From NCBI GenBank assembly GCA_028599075.1, contig JAQRMW010000041.1, forward strand, positions 1-64,000: a stretch of 64,000 nt of DNA. Direction: 5' to 3'. Below are positions 19,742 to 29,566 of the stretch, piece by piece. The stretch is from Urechidicola sp. (lineage in GTDB: Bacteria; Bacteroidota; Bacteroidia; Flavobacteriales; Flavobacteriaceae). Numbering within the stretch: position 1 is the stretch's first letter; each line of letters begins with the position of its first letter. The notes under the pieces were generated by a model that ran no database searches, was not told the origin of the DNA, and worked only from the letters and a program-made list of their open reading frames with translations. A program made the position numbers and the translations under genes.

Positions 19742-21541
19742 CTACATTCTTTCAGGAACCTCAATTCCTAATAAATTAAAAGCCGATTTAATAGTATCTC
19801 CTACTTTTTTAGACAAGCGTGTTCTAAACACTTTTTCTTCGAGATTTGTACTCCCTAGAATTGGCACTGATTGATAAAATGAATTGTATGCTTTTACCAA
19901 TTCATAAGTATAATTAGCTATTAATGCAGGACTGTGATTTTTAGCTCCAGCTTGAATCACTTCAGGAAACAACTGTAATTGTTTAATCACTTCTTTTTCC
20001 TTTGGATGAAGATTAACTCCTGAAGTTTCTTGATTAAAATCAAATTCAGCTTTTCTTAAGATTGACTGAATTCGAGCATAGGTGTATTGTATAAAAGGCC
20101 CTGTGTTTCCGTTAAAATCGATCGACTCTTTAGGATCGAATAAAATTCTCTTTTTAGGATCTACTTTTAATATATAATACTTTAATGCTCCTAAGCCGAT
20201 GGTTTTATATAGGCTTTCTTTCTCTTCGTTTGAATAGCCTTCTAGTTTTCCTAATTCTTCAGAAATATCTCTTGCGGTGTTTACCATTTCAATCATTAAA
20301 TCATCTGCATCTACTACTGTGCCTTCTCTTGATTTCATTTTACCTGAAGGTAAATCTACCATTCCATAAGACAAATGAAAAAGGTTGTCTGCCCAATCAA
20401 ACCCTAATTTTTTAAGAATTAGAAAGAGTACTTTAAAGTGATAATCTTGTTCGTTACCAACGGTATATGTCAATCCTTTTAAATCATAATCTTTAAAACG
20501 TTCAATCGCAGTTCCGATATCTTGGGTCATATAAACGGCTGTGCCGTCAGAACGTAAAACAATTTTTTCGTCCAAGCCTTCATCTGTCAAATCAATCCAA
20601 ACAGAACCATCGTCTTTTCTGTAAAATACTTCAGATGCTAATCCGTTTGTTACGACATCTTTCCCTAAAAGATAAGTGTTACTTTCGTAATAATTCTTGT
20701 CAAAATCAACGCCCAATTCTTTGTATGTTACATCAAAACCATCATATACCCATTGGTTCATCATTTTCCAGAGGTCAACAGTTTCTTTATCACCAGCTTC
20801 CCATTGAAGCAACATCTTTTGTGCTTCGAGTAGGAGTGGAGCTTGTTTTTTTGCTTCTTCCTCTGTAGCGCCAGAAGCAATTAAATCAGCTATTTCTTTT
20901 TTATATTCTTGATCAAATTTTACATAATAATTACCTACCAACTTATCACCTTTTAATCCGGTACTTTCTGGAGTTTCATTATTTCCGAAAAGTTTCCACG
21001 CCAACATGCTCTTACAAATATGGATTCCACGGTCATTGATAATCTGAGTTTTGTAAACGGTGTTACCTGCAGCAGCAATAATCTCAGCAACAGCATATCC
21101 TAAGAGGTTATTTCTAATATGCCCTAAATGCAGAGGTTTGTTTGTGTTGGGTGAAGAATACTCAACCATTACTGATTTATCTGAAGGGTTTGGGTTTGTA
21201 ATACCAAAATTATCAGAGGTAAATATTTTATTGAAATCATTGATAAAAGTAGTGTTAGCAATTACCAAATTAAGGAACCCTTTAACCACATTAAAGTCAG
21301 ATACTTCTATAACATTTTCTTTTAAATACTCACCAATCTTGGTTCCTATTTCAACAGGATTACCTTTTACAAAACGTAAAAAAGCAAATACAACAATAGT
21401 AATATCTCCTTCAAAATCTTTACGAGTTGCTTGGAACTCTACCGAATTAATTTCAGTATTATAAATAGATTTGAATGCTTCTTTTACGGCAGTTTCAATG
21501 GTATTTTGAATATTCATCTTGATAAAAAAATTGAAATGCAA
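19742..21541 (-). CDS. argS: arginyl-tRNA synthetase (start probably 21517)
   Basis: ORF; VEYSSPNTNKPLHLGHIRNNLLG. Confidence 0.97.
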   Translation of the reverse strand: MHFNFFIKMNIQNTIETAVKEAFKSIYNTEINSVEFQATRKDFEGDITIVVFAFLRFVKGNPVEIGTKIGEYLKENVIEVSDFNVVKGFLNLVIANTTFINDFNKIFTSDNFGITNPNPSDKSVMVEYSSPNTNKPLHLGHIRNNLLGYAVAEIIAAAGNTVYKTQIINDRGIHICKSMLAWKLFGNNETPESTGLKGDKLVGNYYVKFDQEYKKEIADLIASGATEEEAKKQAPLLLEAQKMLLQWEAGDKETVDLWKMMNQWVYDGFDVTYKELGVDFDKNYYESNTYLLGKDVVTNGLASEVFYRKDDGSVWIDLTDEGLDEKIVLRSDGTAVYMTQDIGTAIERFKDYDLKGLTYTVGNEQDYHFKVLFLILKKLGFDWADNLFHLSYGMVDLPSGKMKSREGTVVDADDLMIEMVNTARDISEELGKLEGYSNEEKESLYKTIGLGALKYYILKVDPKKRILFDPKESIDFNGNTGPFIQYTYARIQSILRKAEFDFNQETSGVNLHPKEKEVIKQLQLFPEVIQAGAKNHSPALIANYTYELVKAYNSFYQSVPILGSTNLEEKVFRTRLSKKVGDTIKSAFNLLGIEVPERM

Positions 21542-21560
21542 ATTTACAATAAAAAAAACA

Positions 21561-21648
21561 CGTCTTTGCGAGGCAATGTTATTATTTTTCAGGTTGAAAT
21601 ACCTTTTTAAATTGCCGAAGCAATCTCTTCATGAAATGAGACTGCCAC
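21561..21648. repeat. interspersed repeat CGTCTTTGCGAGGCAATG...GAAGCAATCTC...GAGACTGCC
   Basis: inverted-repeat-containing intergenic DNA; similar unit at 19541. Confidence 0.55.
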
Positions 21649-21693
21649 AAAAACTGCATTTAATTTTGTTTTTTCGCAGAGACCTAAGAGTAT

Positions 21694-21737
21694 TATCTTT
21701 CACGAGATTCCGATAGCTATCGTTTCGGGAACCCATC
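21694..21737. repeat. interrupted REP-like unit TATCTTTCACGAGATTCCGATAGCTATCGTTTCGGGAACCCATC
   Basis: internal perfect palindrome CGATAGCTATCG. Confidence 0.6.
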
Positions 21738-21766
21738 TTTTTATTAATTTAAATTTTTATAAAAAA

Positions 21767-21813
21767 TGTTCTCGATACAAAATTCTTTATCAAGAATTTC
21801 ACTCGAACTGACG
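21767..21813. repeat. half copy of the TGTTCTCGATACAA...CACTCGAACTGACG element
   Basis: matches right arm of 61732-62140 element. Confidence 0.65.
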
Positions 21814-21821
21814 CTTATAAG

Positions 21822-21829
21822 TATATTTG
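21822..21829 (+). promoter_or_regulatory. candidate -7 box TATATTTG of the YkgJ-like gene
   Basis: TAnnTTTG match 4 nt upstream of ATG. Confidence 0.45.
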
Positions 21830-21833
21830 CAGT

Positions 21834-22331
21834 ATGCTAAAACCGACACCAGAAGAATTATCGATACTCGCCAAAGAAACTTTTGTCGAAACAAAAAAAT
21901 ATTTTCAAAAGTTAAAAAAGCGTCAACAAAAAAGATTGGACCCTTTGATGCAAGATTTGCATGAAAAGGAATTTGAAAAAACAGATTGCTTGGAGTGTGG
22001 TAATTGTTGTAAGACTTCTAGTCCGATTGTGACAGAAAAAGATATTCAAAGGATTGCAAAACATTTGCGTATCAAAGAAGTAAAGTTTGTTGAGCAATAT
22101 TTAGAACGAGATGGGGACGATTATTACGTAATGCAAGAGGTGCCTTGTGTGTTTTTAGACACCGATAATTCTTGTTTTATTTATGACGTTCGCCCAAAGG
22201 CATGTAAAGAATATCCGCATACTAATCGACGTAAATTTATTCAACTAACAGATTTGACACTTAAAAATATTGAAATTTGTCCTGCGACTTATAATATTAT
22301 TGAGGAATTGAAAAAGAAATTGCCATTGTAG
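21834..22331 (+). CDS. YkgJ family cysteine cluster protein
   Basis: ORF; DCLECGNCCKTSSPIVTEKDI, FIYDVRPKACKEYPH. Confidence 0.93.
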   Translation: MLKPTPEELSILAKETFVETKKYFQKLKKRQQKRLDPLMQDLHEKEFEKTDCLECGNCCKTSSPIVTEKDIQRIAKHLRIKEVKFVEQYLERDGDDYYVMQEVPCVFLDTDNSCFIYDVRPKACKEYPHTNRRKFIQLTDLTLKNIEICPATYNIIEELKKKLPL

Positions 22332-22333
22332 AT

Positions 22334-23578
22334 TTATTTATAAAGAAGATATTTTTCTTTAATTTTTTTAAATTTCTCCAAATCTTTTTGCCAAGAGGCT
22401 CTAATTTCTTTTGAATTCAAACCAGATTCTAATTGCTGTTGTAGTTTTAAAGTACCTGCATGTACGGTAAACGTTTTTCCAAAAAAGGCTTTATCTTTTG
22501 GTGTCTTCTGATAAGCATCCACTAAAAATGAAATATCAACTTTACTTAGTTTTTTAGTTTGGGTTAAATCAACACCATAACATTTTTCTCCATCAAACTT
22601 TGGGTACTTAGAACCAAAATTTGGTTTTGGAGTATAGTAAAAATCACTCTCAGGAAAGAAAGGAGCACCGTATCGTTGGAATTGAAATTCTGTTCCGCGC
22701 CCTGCATTTATGATGGTGCCTTCAAAAAATCCTAAACTTGGGTATAGATTGATAGATGTATCATTTGGTAAATTCGGTGAAGGACGAATCGGTAAATGGT
22801 ATTCGCTTTGATGGTCATAATTCTCTAGGGTAATAATGTCAATTTCACATTGCATCCCATCTTTCAGCCATTTTTCTCCGTTCACCATTTGGGCATACTC
22901 ACCGATGGTCATTCCATAAACTAATGGAATAGGATATAAACCAACAAAAGAAGAATGTTCGGGCTCTAAAGTTGGTCCGTCAATATAATGCCCATTTGGG
23001 TTAGGTCTATCTAGAATCAGCATCGGAATCCCTTTTTCAGCACAAGCTTCCATCATATTACTCATGGTAGATATGTAGGTATAAAAACGAACACCCACGT
23101 CTTGAATATCAAAAATTACAATATCAATATCTTCTAGCAGCTCTAATTTTGGTTTTCTATTTTTTCCAAAAAGAGAAAAAACGGGTAAGTTGGTTTTAGT
23201 GTCAATTCCGTCAGCAACATGTTCGCCGGCATCTGCTTTACCTCTAAAACCATGTTCTGGAGCAAATACTTTTACGATGTTTATTTTTTGGCTGATTAGA
23301 GAGTCAACTAGATGTACGTAAGTTGCATCATCTTTAAAAATAACACTGGTTTGATTTGCAACTACAGCAACATTCTTCCCTTTTAGTAGGGCTAAGTATT
23401 TTGTTGTTTGATTCGCAGCAACTACAATTTTGTTTTGAGGAGCAATATCAGTACTTGAATTACAAGAATATCCATAAAAAATGAACAATGAAAGCATCAA
23501 AATAACTAAAAAGAAATATGTATTTTTGAAACGAAAACCTAGCATACCTAAAATTGAATTACGAATTATTTTTAGCAA
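22334..23578 (-). CDS. DUF1343 (NamZ-like exo-beta-N-acetylmuramidase) family lipoprotein
   Basis: ORF; NVAVVANQTSV, FAPEHGFRGKADAGE, DIQDVGVRFYTY. Confidence 0.92.
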   Translation of the reverse strand: MLKIIRNSILGMLGFRFKNTYFFLVILMLSLFIFYGYSCNSSTDIAPQNKIVVAANQTTKYLALLKGKNVAVVANQTSVIFKDDATYVHLVDSLISQKINIVKVFAPEHGFRGKADAGEHVADGIDTKTNLPVFSLFGKNRKPKLELLEDIDIVIFDIQDVGVRFYTYISTMSNMMEACAEKGIPMLILDRPNPNGHYIDGPTLEPEHSSFVGLYPIPLVYGMTIGEYAQMVNGEKWLKDGMQCEIDIITLENYDHQSEYHLPIRPSPNLPNDTSINLYPSLGFFEGTIINAGRGTEFQFQRYGAPFFPESDFYYTPKPNFGSKYPKFDGEKCYGVDLTQTKKLSKVDISFLVDAYQKTPKDKAFFGKTFTVHAGTLKLQQQLESGLNSKEIRASWQKDLEKFKKIKEKYLLYK

Positions 23579-24792
23579 AACGACTCATTGCCGCAAAGCA
23601 GCATAAAAGTAGTATATCGTCGCCAATAATAAAAATTGCCATCATAGCAATTTCATTGGGTATTGTAATTATGATGATTGCAATTGCTACTGGGGTTGGA
23701 CTTCAAGAAAAAATTAGAGAGAAAATTTCGGGGTTTAATGGCCATGTTCAAATCACAAATTTTGACAATAACAATTCACAAATTACGCTAATCCCAATAG
23801 ATAAGCAGCAAGATTTTTATCCTGAATTTAAATCAGTTAAAGATGTTGAAAGAGTTCAGGTGTATGCAACCAAAGCAGGAATCATAAGAACAAAAACTGA
23901 ATTTGAAGGTGTTGTTGTAAAAGGTGTTGGAGCAGATTATGACTGGAGCTTTTTTAAAGAATATTTGATAGACGGTGAGTTGCCTAATTATAAAGGAGAA
24001 AAAAGGTCTCAAGATGTTTTATTATCACAATATGTGGTAGATAGATTGGGTTTTAATGTAGGTGATGAATTCAATACTTTTTTTCTAAAAGAAGATACCA
24101 ATCGCCCACCAAGTGTGAGAGTTTACACTTTGGTTGGGATTTACAATTCGGGGTTTCAAGAGTTTGATGAAACCATTATGATGGCAGATATTAGACAAGT
24201 GCAGCACCTTAATAATTGGAAAGAAAATCAAGTTGGAGGCTTTGAAGTTTTTGTCGATAATTTTGATGATATCAGCAAAAAAGGAAATGAGATTTATAGA
24301 GAAATTCCACCCAATTTAAACACACAAACTATCACAAATAAATTTGCAGGGGTTTTTGAATGGATAAAACTTTTTGATAATAATATCATACTCATCATAA
24401 TTATTATGGTATTGGTTGCAGGTATCAATATGATTACAGCTTTACTAGTATTGATTTTAGAGAGGACTCAAATGATCGGTATTTTAAAAGCTTTGGGAAG
24501 TAATAATTGGAGCATTAGAAAAATATTTTTATACAATGCGTTTCACTTAATCATTAGAGGTTTGTTTTGGGGGAATCTCATCGGATTATCTATCTTATTA
24601 GCACAACACTATTTTGGGTTTGTGACTTTAGATCCAGAAACTTATTATGTAAAAGAAGCCCCTGTATATATCAATATTGGATATATTCTCCTGCTAAATG
24701 TAAGCACCTTGATTTTGTGTCTAGTGATGTTATTACTACCCTCATGGATTATCACTAAGATAAGTCCTGTAAAGGCAATAAAGTTTGATTAG
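23554..24792 (+). CDS. LolC/LolE-like ABC transporter permease
   Basis: ORF; FtsX/MacB-type permease, ILERTQMIGILKALGSNNWSIRKIF. Confidence 0.9.
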   Translation: MNYELFLAKRLIAAKQHKSSISSPIIKIAIIAISLGIVIMMIAIATGVGLQEKIREKISGFNGHVQITNFDNNNSQITLIPIDKQQDFYPEFKSVKDVERVQVYATKAGIIRTKTEFEGVVVKGVGADYDWSFFKEYLIDGELPNYKGEKRSQDVLLSQYVVDRLGFNVGDEFNTFFLKEDTNRPPSVRVYTLVGIYNSGFQEFDETIMMADIRQVQHLNNWKENQVGGFEVFVDNFDDISKKGNEIYREIPPNLNTQTITNKFAGVFEWIKLFDNNIILIIIIMVLVAGINMITALLVLILERTQMIGILKALGSNNWSIRKIFLYNAFHLIIRGLFWGNLIGLSILLAQHYFGFVTLDPETYYVKEAPVYINIGYILLLNVSTLILCLVMLLLPSWIITKISPVKAIKFD

Positions 24793-24794
24793 TA

Positions 24795-25439
24795 TTATTT
24801 TTTAAAACTATATTTCACTCCGATATTTATAAAATTATTGTCTGTAGAATTTGGGGCTATAAACGTAGGTGAGTCATTGCGGTCTTTTCCTAAGCCTTTG
24901 TATTCAAATTCACTATAAACAGCAATTTGAGGATTGAAATAATAGCTAAAACCAATTCCAAAATTATAATCAATAAAGAAAGTTGGATAATCTGTTCTTT
25001 CATCAGGTAGATAATAATATTCACTAACAGTTTCTTGATTGAAGGCTAAGCCAATTTTTAAATTCCCTCTAAAATTTTGAAAAATTCTGTATTCCCATTT
25101 TATATTTAATGGCAGTGATATTGCTTCTCCATTAAACCTTCGATAATAAGTAAGGTCAACTGTTGAGTTATATTCATTATAAATTATTCCGTGAGATTCT
25201 CCAATTTTAAAATATTTTAACCTTGCAGTAACACTCCATTTTTTTGCAAAATAGTATTCGGCTATAAATCCTCCTTGAAAAGATTTTTTGGATTCATTAT
25301 AATTATAGGAAGTAATTGTATTTAAGCCTAATTCTACACCAAACAACCATTTTTTATTTAGATCAATAATATTATTTTCCTGTGAAAATATTCCTATGGT
25401 CGAGAAAGTAAATAAAATTAAAGGTAGAACTTTTTTCAT
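24795..25439 (-). CDS. outer membrane beta-barrel protein
   Basis: ORF; signal peptide, alternating beta pattern, terminal KYSFKK. Confidence 0.75.
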   Translation of the reverse strand: MKKVLPLILFTFSTIGIFSQENNIIDLNKKWLFGVELGLNTITSYNYNESKKSFQGGFIAEYYFAKKWSVTARLKYFKIGESHGIIYNEYNSTVDLTYYRRFNGEAISLPLNIKWEYRIFQNFRGNLKIGLAFNQETVSEYYYLPDERTDYPTFFIDYNFGIGFSYYFNPQIAVYSEFEYKGLGKDRNDSPTFIAPNSTDNNFINIGVKYSFKK

Positions 25440-25577
25440 TTTTGTTTAGTTTGTAAAAAGAACAACGATTTTTTGAAAGACATAGTATTAGGTATAAGTA
25501 ACAAATTTAGAAAAGAGAACTGAATGGGAAACTGAAAGCATCTTATTAAATAGGCAGGTTTAAAAAGCTAATTATTT

Positions 25578-25931
25578 TCAATCTTCTTTTTTAATAACCT
25601 CAATTTCATTTGCCATATCTTTCAATTTTTGAAAAGCATACGGAATCGTTTCTTTCAAAATGGTATAGCCAATAAAATATTTTCTGATGACTTTGTTAGA
25701 AAGTAAATAGGTACTCAGCAAACTCCCGAGAGGACTTGTAATAATATCTTTAAATCCAACCGAAGTAAGTGTTTCAAAAACAGATCCTTTTAAAGATTCT
25801 CCTTTATCCAAAGAACTTGCAAATTTTATGAGTTTGTTGTTTTGAAAATCGGCTTCTTGTAAAGAAATTTCTTCTTTCAATTCTTTTTTCGCATTGAGCA
25901 AATCTTGGTATGTATTAATCTTATTGGTCAT
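25578..25931 (-). CDS. hypothetical protein
   Basis: ORF in cluster with phage-holin-like and YtxH proteins. Confidence 0.7.
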   Translation of the reverse strand: MTNKINTYQDLLNAKKELKEEISLQEADFQNNKLIKFASSLDKGESLKGSVFETLTSVGFKDIITSPLGSLLSTYLLSNKVIRKYFIGYTILKETIPYAFQKLKDMANEIEVIKKED

Positions 25932-25940
25932 AGCTAGCCT

Positions 25941-26276
25941 TTATTCGTTTTCTGTTTTTTCTTCTTGATTCAATGCGGATTGTACAATAGCATCTTTGAT
26001 GTTTTTATCGATTTTTGATTTTCCGAAGAAGAAATACAATAGAAACATAAGAAGGTATATGCCAGCTACTACAACAAACCCTAAGCTAAAACTATTGAGT
26101 ATTTCTGAAAACCAATAAGCCAGAGAAAAACTCAACATCATTAAAATAAAAAGTATAAAAACAAGGATGATAAATGAGCTAACTAAGCCAGAAGCCATAT
26201 TAGCAAATACGCCAACCAATTCTAGTTTTATCAATTGAAAACGTTTTTCGATATAATTTTTTAGTGAATCTATCAT
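25941..26276 (-). CDS. phage holin superfamily III-like membrane protein
   Basis: ORF; two TM segments, cluster context. Confidence 0.7.
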   Translation of the reverse strand: MIDSLKNYIEKRFQLIKLELVGVFANMASGLVSSFIILVFILFILMMLSFSLAYWFSEILNSFSLGFVVVAGIYLLMFLLYFFFGKSKIDKNIKDAIVQSALNQEEKTENE

Positions 26277-26284
26277 AACAATGT

Positions 26285-26632
26285 TTAGGTTTTTTCAGAA
26301 TTTAAATTTGCAGCTTGCTTTTTTAAGTCTTTGATCTTAGCTTCAATTTCATGTTCTAAATCTTTCACTTTTTTAGCAACAGCATCGTACTCTTCTTTTG
26401 CTTTTCCTTTTAAGTTTCGAAATTGATTTTTAATATCATCGATGGTTTCTTTATCTAACTTTGAGGAGAGTTTATTTAGCTTCTTATCTAAATCCTCTTT
26501 GAAATCTGTAGCAGTTTCTTTTATTTTTTCTCTAGTTTCTTTTCCTGATGTTGGTGCAATCATCAGTCCTGCAACAGCTCCAGCAGCAACTCCAACAATT
26601 AATCCCAGTAATAATTTTGAATCGTTCGACAT
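26285..26632 (-). CDS. YtxH domain-containing protein
   Basis: ORF; LLGLIVGVAAGAVAGLMIAPTSGKETREKI. Confidence 0.92.
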   Translation of the reverse strand: MSNDSKLLLGLIVGVAAGAVAGLMIAPTSGKETREKIKETATDFKEDLDKKLNKLSSKLDKETIDDIKNQFRNLKGKAKEEYDAVAKKVKDLEHEIEAKIKDLKKQAANLNSEKT

Positions 26633-26676
26633 TTCTTTTTCATTTTAAGATAAAGTAAAGATACTCATTTTAGCAT

Positions 26677-26707
26677 AAAAAAAGCATCCGCTAAAAAACG
26701 GATGCTT
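26677..26707 (-). terminator. intrinsic terminator downstream of lipA
   Basis: AAGCATCCG-loop-CGGATGCTT with T7 on minus strand. Confidence 0.85.
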
Positions 26708-26826
26708 CAACTAACTAAACTTATTCAAATTACTTTATTATGAAACAAGGTCTACTAACCCCTTGTCGAAATATAAATTGCAATTTATATGCCAAAGCAT
26801 ATTGTTAAAAGTTAATAATTTGTTAA

Positions 26827-27690
26827 TTACAAAATGTGTTTTTGAGCTTTGTATGATGATCTAACTAAAGCACCACTTTCTACGTGTCTAAAGCCCATTT
26901 TCTTTCCAATATCTTCGTATTTTTTAAACTGCTCTGGAGTAATATACTCCATCACTGGTAAGTGTTTTTTACTAGGTTGTAAGTATTGACCAATGGTAAT
27001 GATATCTACATTTACATCGGCTAAATCTTGCATAGACTGTATCACTTCTTCTTCAGTTTCTCCAAGTCCTAACATAATACCAGACTTTGTTCTTCTGATA
27101 CCTTGGTCTTTTAAGTATTTTAGTACGCCTAAACTACGATCGTATTTTGCTTGAATTCTAACTTCGCGAGTCAGCCTTCTAACTGTTTCAAGATTATGCG
27201 AAACTACTTCAGGAGCAACTTCAATAATTCTATCAATATTTTTATGGTCTAATTGAAAATCAGGAATCAACGTTTCTAAAGTCGTTTCAGGATTTGCTCT
27301 TCGAATAGCTTTCACTGTTTCTGCCCAAATAATCGACCCGCCATCTTTTAAATCGTCTCTATCTACTGATGTGATTACAGCATGCTTAATTTTCATCAAC
27401 TTAATAGAACGCGCTACTTTTTCTGGCTCTTCCCATTCAACCGTTTCTGGTCTTCCAGTTTTAACACCACAAAATCCACAAGAACGCGTACAAATATTTC
27501 CTAAAATCATAAAGGTTGCAGTGCCTTCTCCCCAGCATTCACCCATGTTTGGGCAGCTTCCGCTAGTGCAAATGGTATTTAACCCGTAGTTGCTTACAAT
27601 TTCTCTAAGCTCGGTATATTTTTTACCAGTAGGTAATTTTACCCGTAACCATTTGGGTTTTTGTTTTCTGATTGTTGTTGACTCAGCCAT
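26827..27690 (-). CDS. lipA: lipoyl synthase
   Basis: ORF; CTSGSCPNMGECWGEGTATFMILGNICTRSCGFC. Confidence 0.97.
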   Translation of the reverse strand: MAESTTIRKQKPKWLRVKLPTGKKYTELREIVSNYGLNTICTSGSCPNMGECWGEGTATFMILGNICTRSCGFCGVKTGRPETVEWEEPEKVARSIKLMKIKHAVITSVDRDDLKDGGSIIWAETVKAIRRANPETTLETLIPDFQLDHKNIDRIIEVAPEVVSHNLETVRRLTREVRIQAKYDRSLGVLKYLKDQGIRRTKSGIMLGLGETEEEVIQSMQDLADVNVDIITIGQYLQPSKKHLPVMEYITPEQFKKYEDIGKKMGFRHVESGALVRSSYKAQKHIL

Positions 27691-27712
27691 CTATTATTTA
27701 TTTAATGATAAG

Positions 27713-27737
27713 GTCTCGACTGCGCTCGACCAGACAA
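27713..27737. repeat. half repeat GTCTCGACTGCGCTCGACCAGACAA
   Basis: same family as 41455-41522. Confidence 0.65.
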
Positions 27738-27790
27738 ATAATTTTTTGTTTAAAGAATAAAATCAAAAAGAATTTATTCAGGCTGCAAAT

Positions 27791-29005
27791 TTACAAATTC
27801 ATAAGATACCACACACTAAATCCGATTAAGAATAAAATTCCAAAATAACTAAGTATTTTCATTGATAGTGAAGGTCGCCATTCTTTAGGCGTATGTTTTC
27901 CAGAAATCAAAACAAAATTACTGATAGCAAAGAATGGAGCTGATAAAAAGGATAGTATAGTTGCGATTTTAACGATTGTTCCCATTTCTGATTTTAAATA
28001 ATTAAGTATAAAAATAGTGCCAATTGATAAAAGAGAAATCCAAAACCAATACGATTTTTTTATGGTGTTTTTTGAAAGCAAAGATACCACAGAACTCAAG
28101 GCTCTTGGCGATGCGTCCATGGTTGTTAGGGTAGTGCTAAACATTGTTGTAAAAGCTGCAATAGCAATTATTAGATACATCCAATCTCCAATAGCATTTG
28201 TATATAAGGCAATGAGTTGTTGAGCAAATCCTCCTGCGCTTGAACTAAAACTTTCTCCTGTGCCATACATTACCAATACACCTAGTGATAAGAAACATAG
28301 TCCTAAAATTATTGTAAAGACATAACCAATATTAAAATCAGAAATACTTTTTTCTGTACTAAATTCTGGGCTGTCTTTCTTTTTTTCTAATGCCCAAAGA
28401 GAATGAATTACTGATAGATCTAGAGGTGAAGGCATCCAACCTAAAAAAGCAATTAAAAAACCAATTTCTAAACTTCCTTCTGGTAGTATCTGCATAAAAC
28501 TATAAGTAGTTTCACTTCCAAGCAACGCTGCTATGACAGATGTAATAGTCGTAATTGTTAAGATTACAATAATCACTTTCATTAAATTGTCTAATAATTT
28601 ATAACGCCCAATGAGTAATATAAGCACAATAACTATGGTGATGACTAAACTCCATGTTACCGGATTTTCAGTAAGACCAAAGAGGTTTATTGCCAATCCT
28701 GCTGTTACGATTGTTACTGCAGACTGAATTGTAAACATCGTGCAAATTGCCAATATAAAGTAAGTTATTAAAACACCTTTTCCGAGCTTTTTATATCCAT
28801 CAACTAGACTCTCACCTGTAGCCATTGCGTACCGTGGGCCATATTGAAAAAACGGGTATTTAAATAAATGTACTAAAAGTAATGCCCAAACTAATCCAAA
28901 GCCATATTCTGCACCTGCTCTTGTTGACATCACTAAATGAGAGACTCCAATAGAAGCTCCTGCAAACAGGAGTCCAGGACCAAGAGATTTTAATTTTTGA
29001 ATCAT
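27791..29005 (-). CDS. Nramp family divalent metal transporter
   Basis: ORF; GPGLLFAGASIGVSHLVMSTRAGAEYG, multi-TM. Confidence 0.88.
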   Translation of the reverse strand: MIQKLKSLGPGLLFAGASIGVSHLVMSTRAGAEYGFGLVWALLLVHLFKYPFFQYGPRYAMATGESLVDGYKKLGKGVLITYFILAICTMFTIQSAVTIVTAGLAINLFGLTENPVTWSLVITIVIVLILLIGRYKLLDNLMKVIIVILTITTITSVIAALLGSETTYSFMQILPEGSLEIGFLIAFLGWMPSPLDLSVIHSLWALEKKKDSPEFSTEKSISDFNIGYVFTIILGLCFLSLGVLVMYGTGESFSSSAGGFAQQLIALYTNAIGDWMYLIIAIAAFTTMFSTTLTTMDASPRALSSVVSLLSKNTIKKSYWFWISLLSIGTIFILNYLKSEMGTIVKIATILSFLSAPFFAISNFVLISGKHTPKEWRPSLSMKILSYFGILFLIGFSVWYLMNL

Positions 29006-29559
29006 TTCTTAGACTCGATGATTTCAGATAATAATTTTTTAGCACGCATCAAGTTTACTTTTACCGAACTCATAGATTCGTTTAAAGTTGCAGCAATTTC
29101 TTTATAACTCAACTCTTGAAAATAACGCAACTGAATAATTTTTTGCTGCTTGCTATTTAGTTTCTTAATGTGATTTAACAACTCCGCTAAATTCTGTTCA
29201 ATGATAATTTTATCTTCTGGTGATGGTGAGTTATCAGAGATATAAAATGCTTCAGAATTTTCTTTACTAATAGATAAAGTTTCTTTCTTTTGACCACGTA
29301 TCGAATCGATAAAAATATTTTTAGAAATGGTAATTAACCAAGATTTAAATGGATAATTGTCGCTATACAAATCAATTTTATCAAAGGCTTTAGAAAAAGT
29401 TTTGATGGTTATATCTTCAGCTTCATTTTCATTATTGGTTTTGGCAAACTGAAAACGATAGACATCACTCCAATAGGTATTCAACAATTTTTTAAAAGCA
29501 CTTTCTTTACCCAAGCGGGCATTCTCAACAATTTCTTGAATTTCGGGTGTGTTGGTCAT
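29002..29559 (-). CDS. RNA polymerase sigma factor (ECF-type sigma-70)
   Basis: ORF; KAFDKIDLY...FKSWLITISKNIFID, LSYKEIAATLNESMSSVKVNLMRAKKLL. Confidence 0.93.
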   Translation of the reverse strand: MTNTPEIQEIVENARLGKESAFKKLLNTYWSDVYRFQFAKTNNENEAEDITIKTFSKAFDKIDLYSDNYPFKSWLITISKNIFIDSIRGQKKETLSISKENSEAFYISDNSPSPEDKIIIEQNLAELLNHIKKLNSKQQKIIQLRYFQELSYKEIAATLNESMSSVKVNLMRAKKLLSEIIESKK

Positions 29560-29566
29560 AAAAAAC

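Noticed and set aside
21060-21464. 134-aa plus-strand ORF antisense to argS
   Set aside because: Antisense shadow; argS is unambiguous on the other strand.
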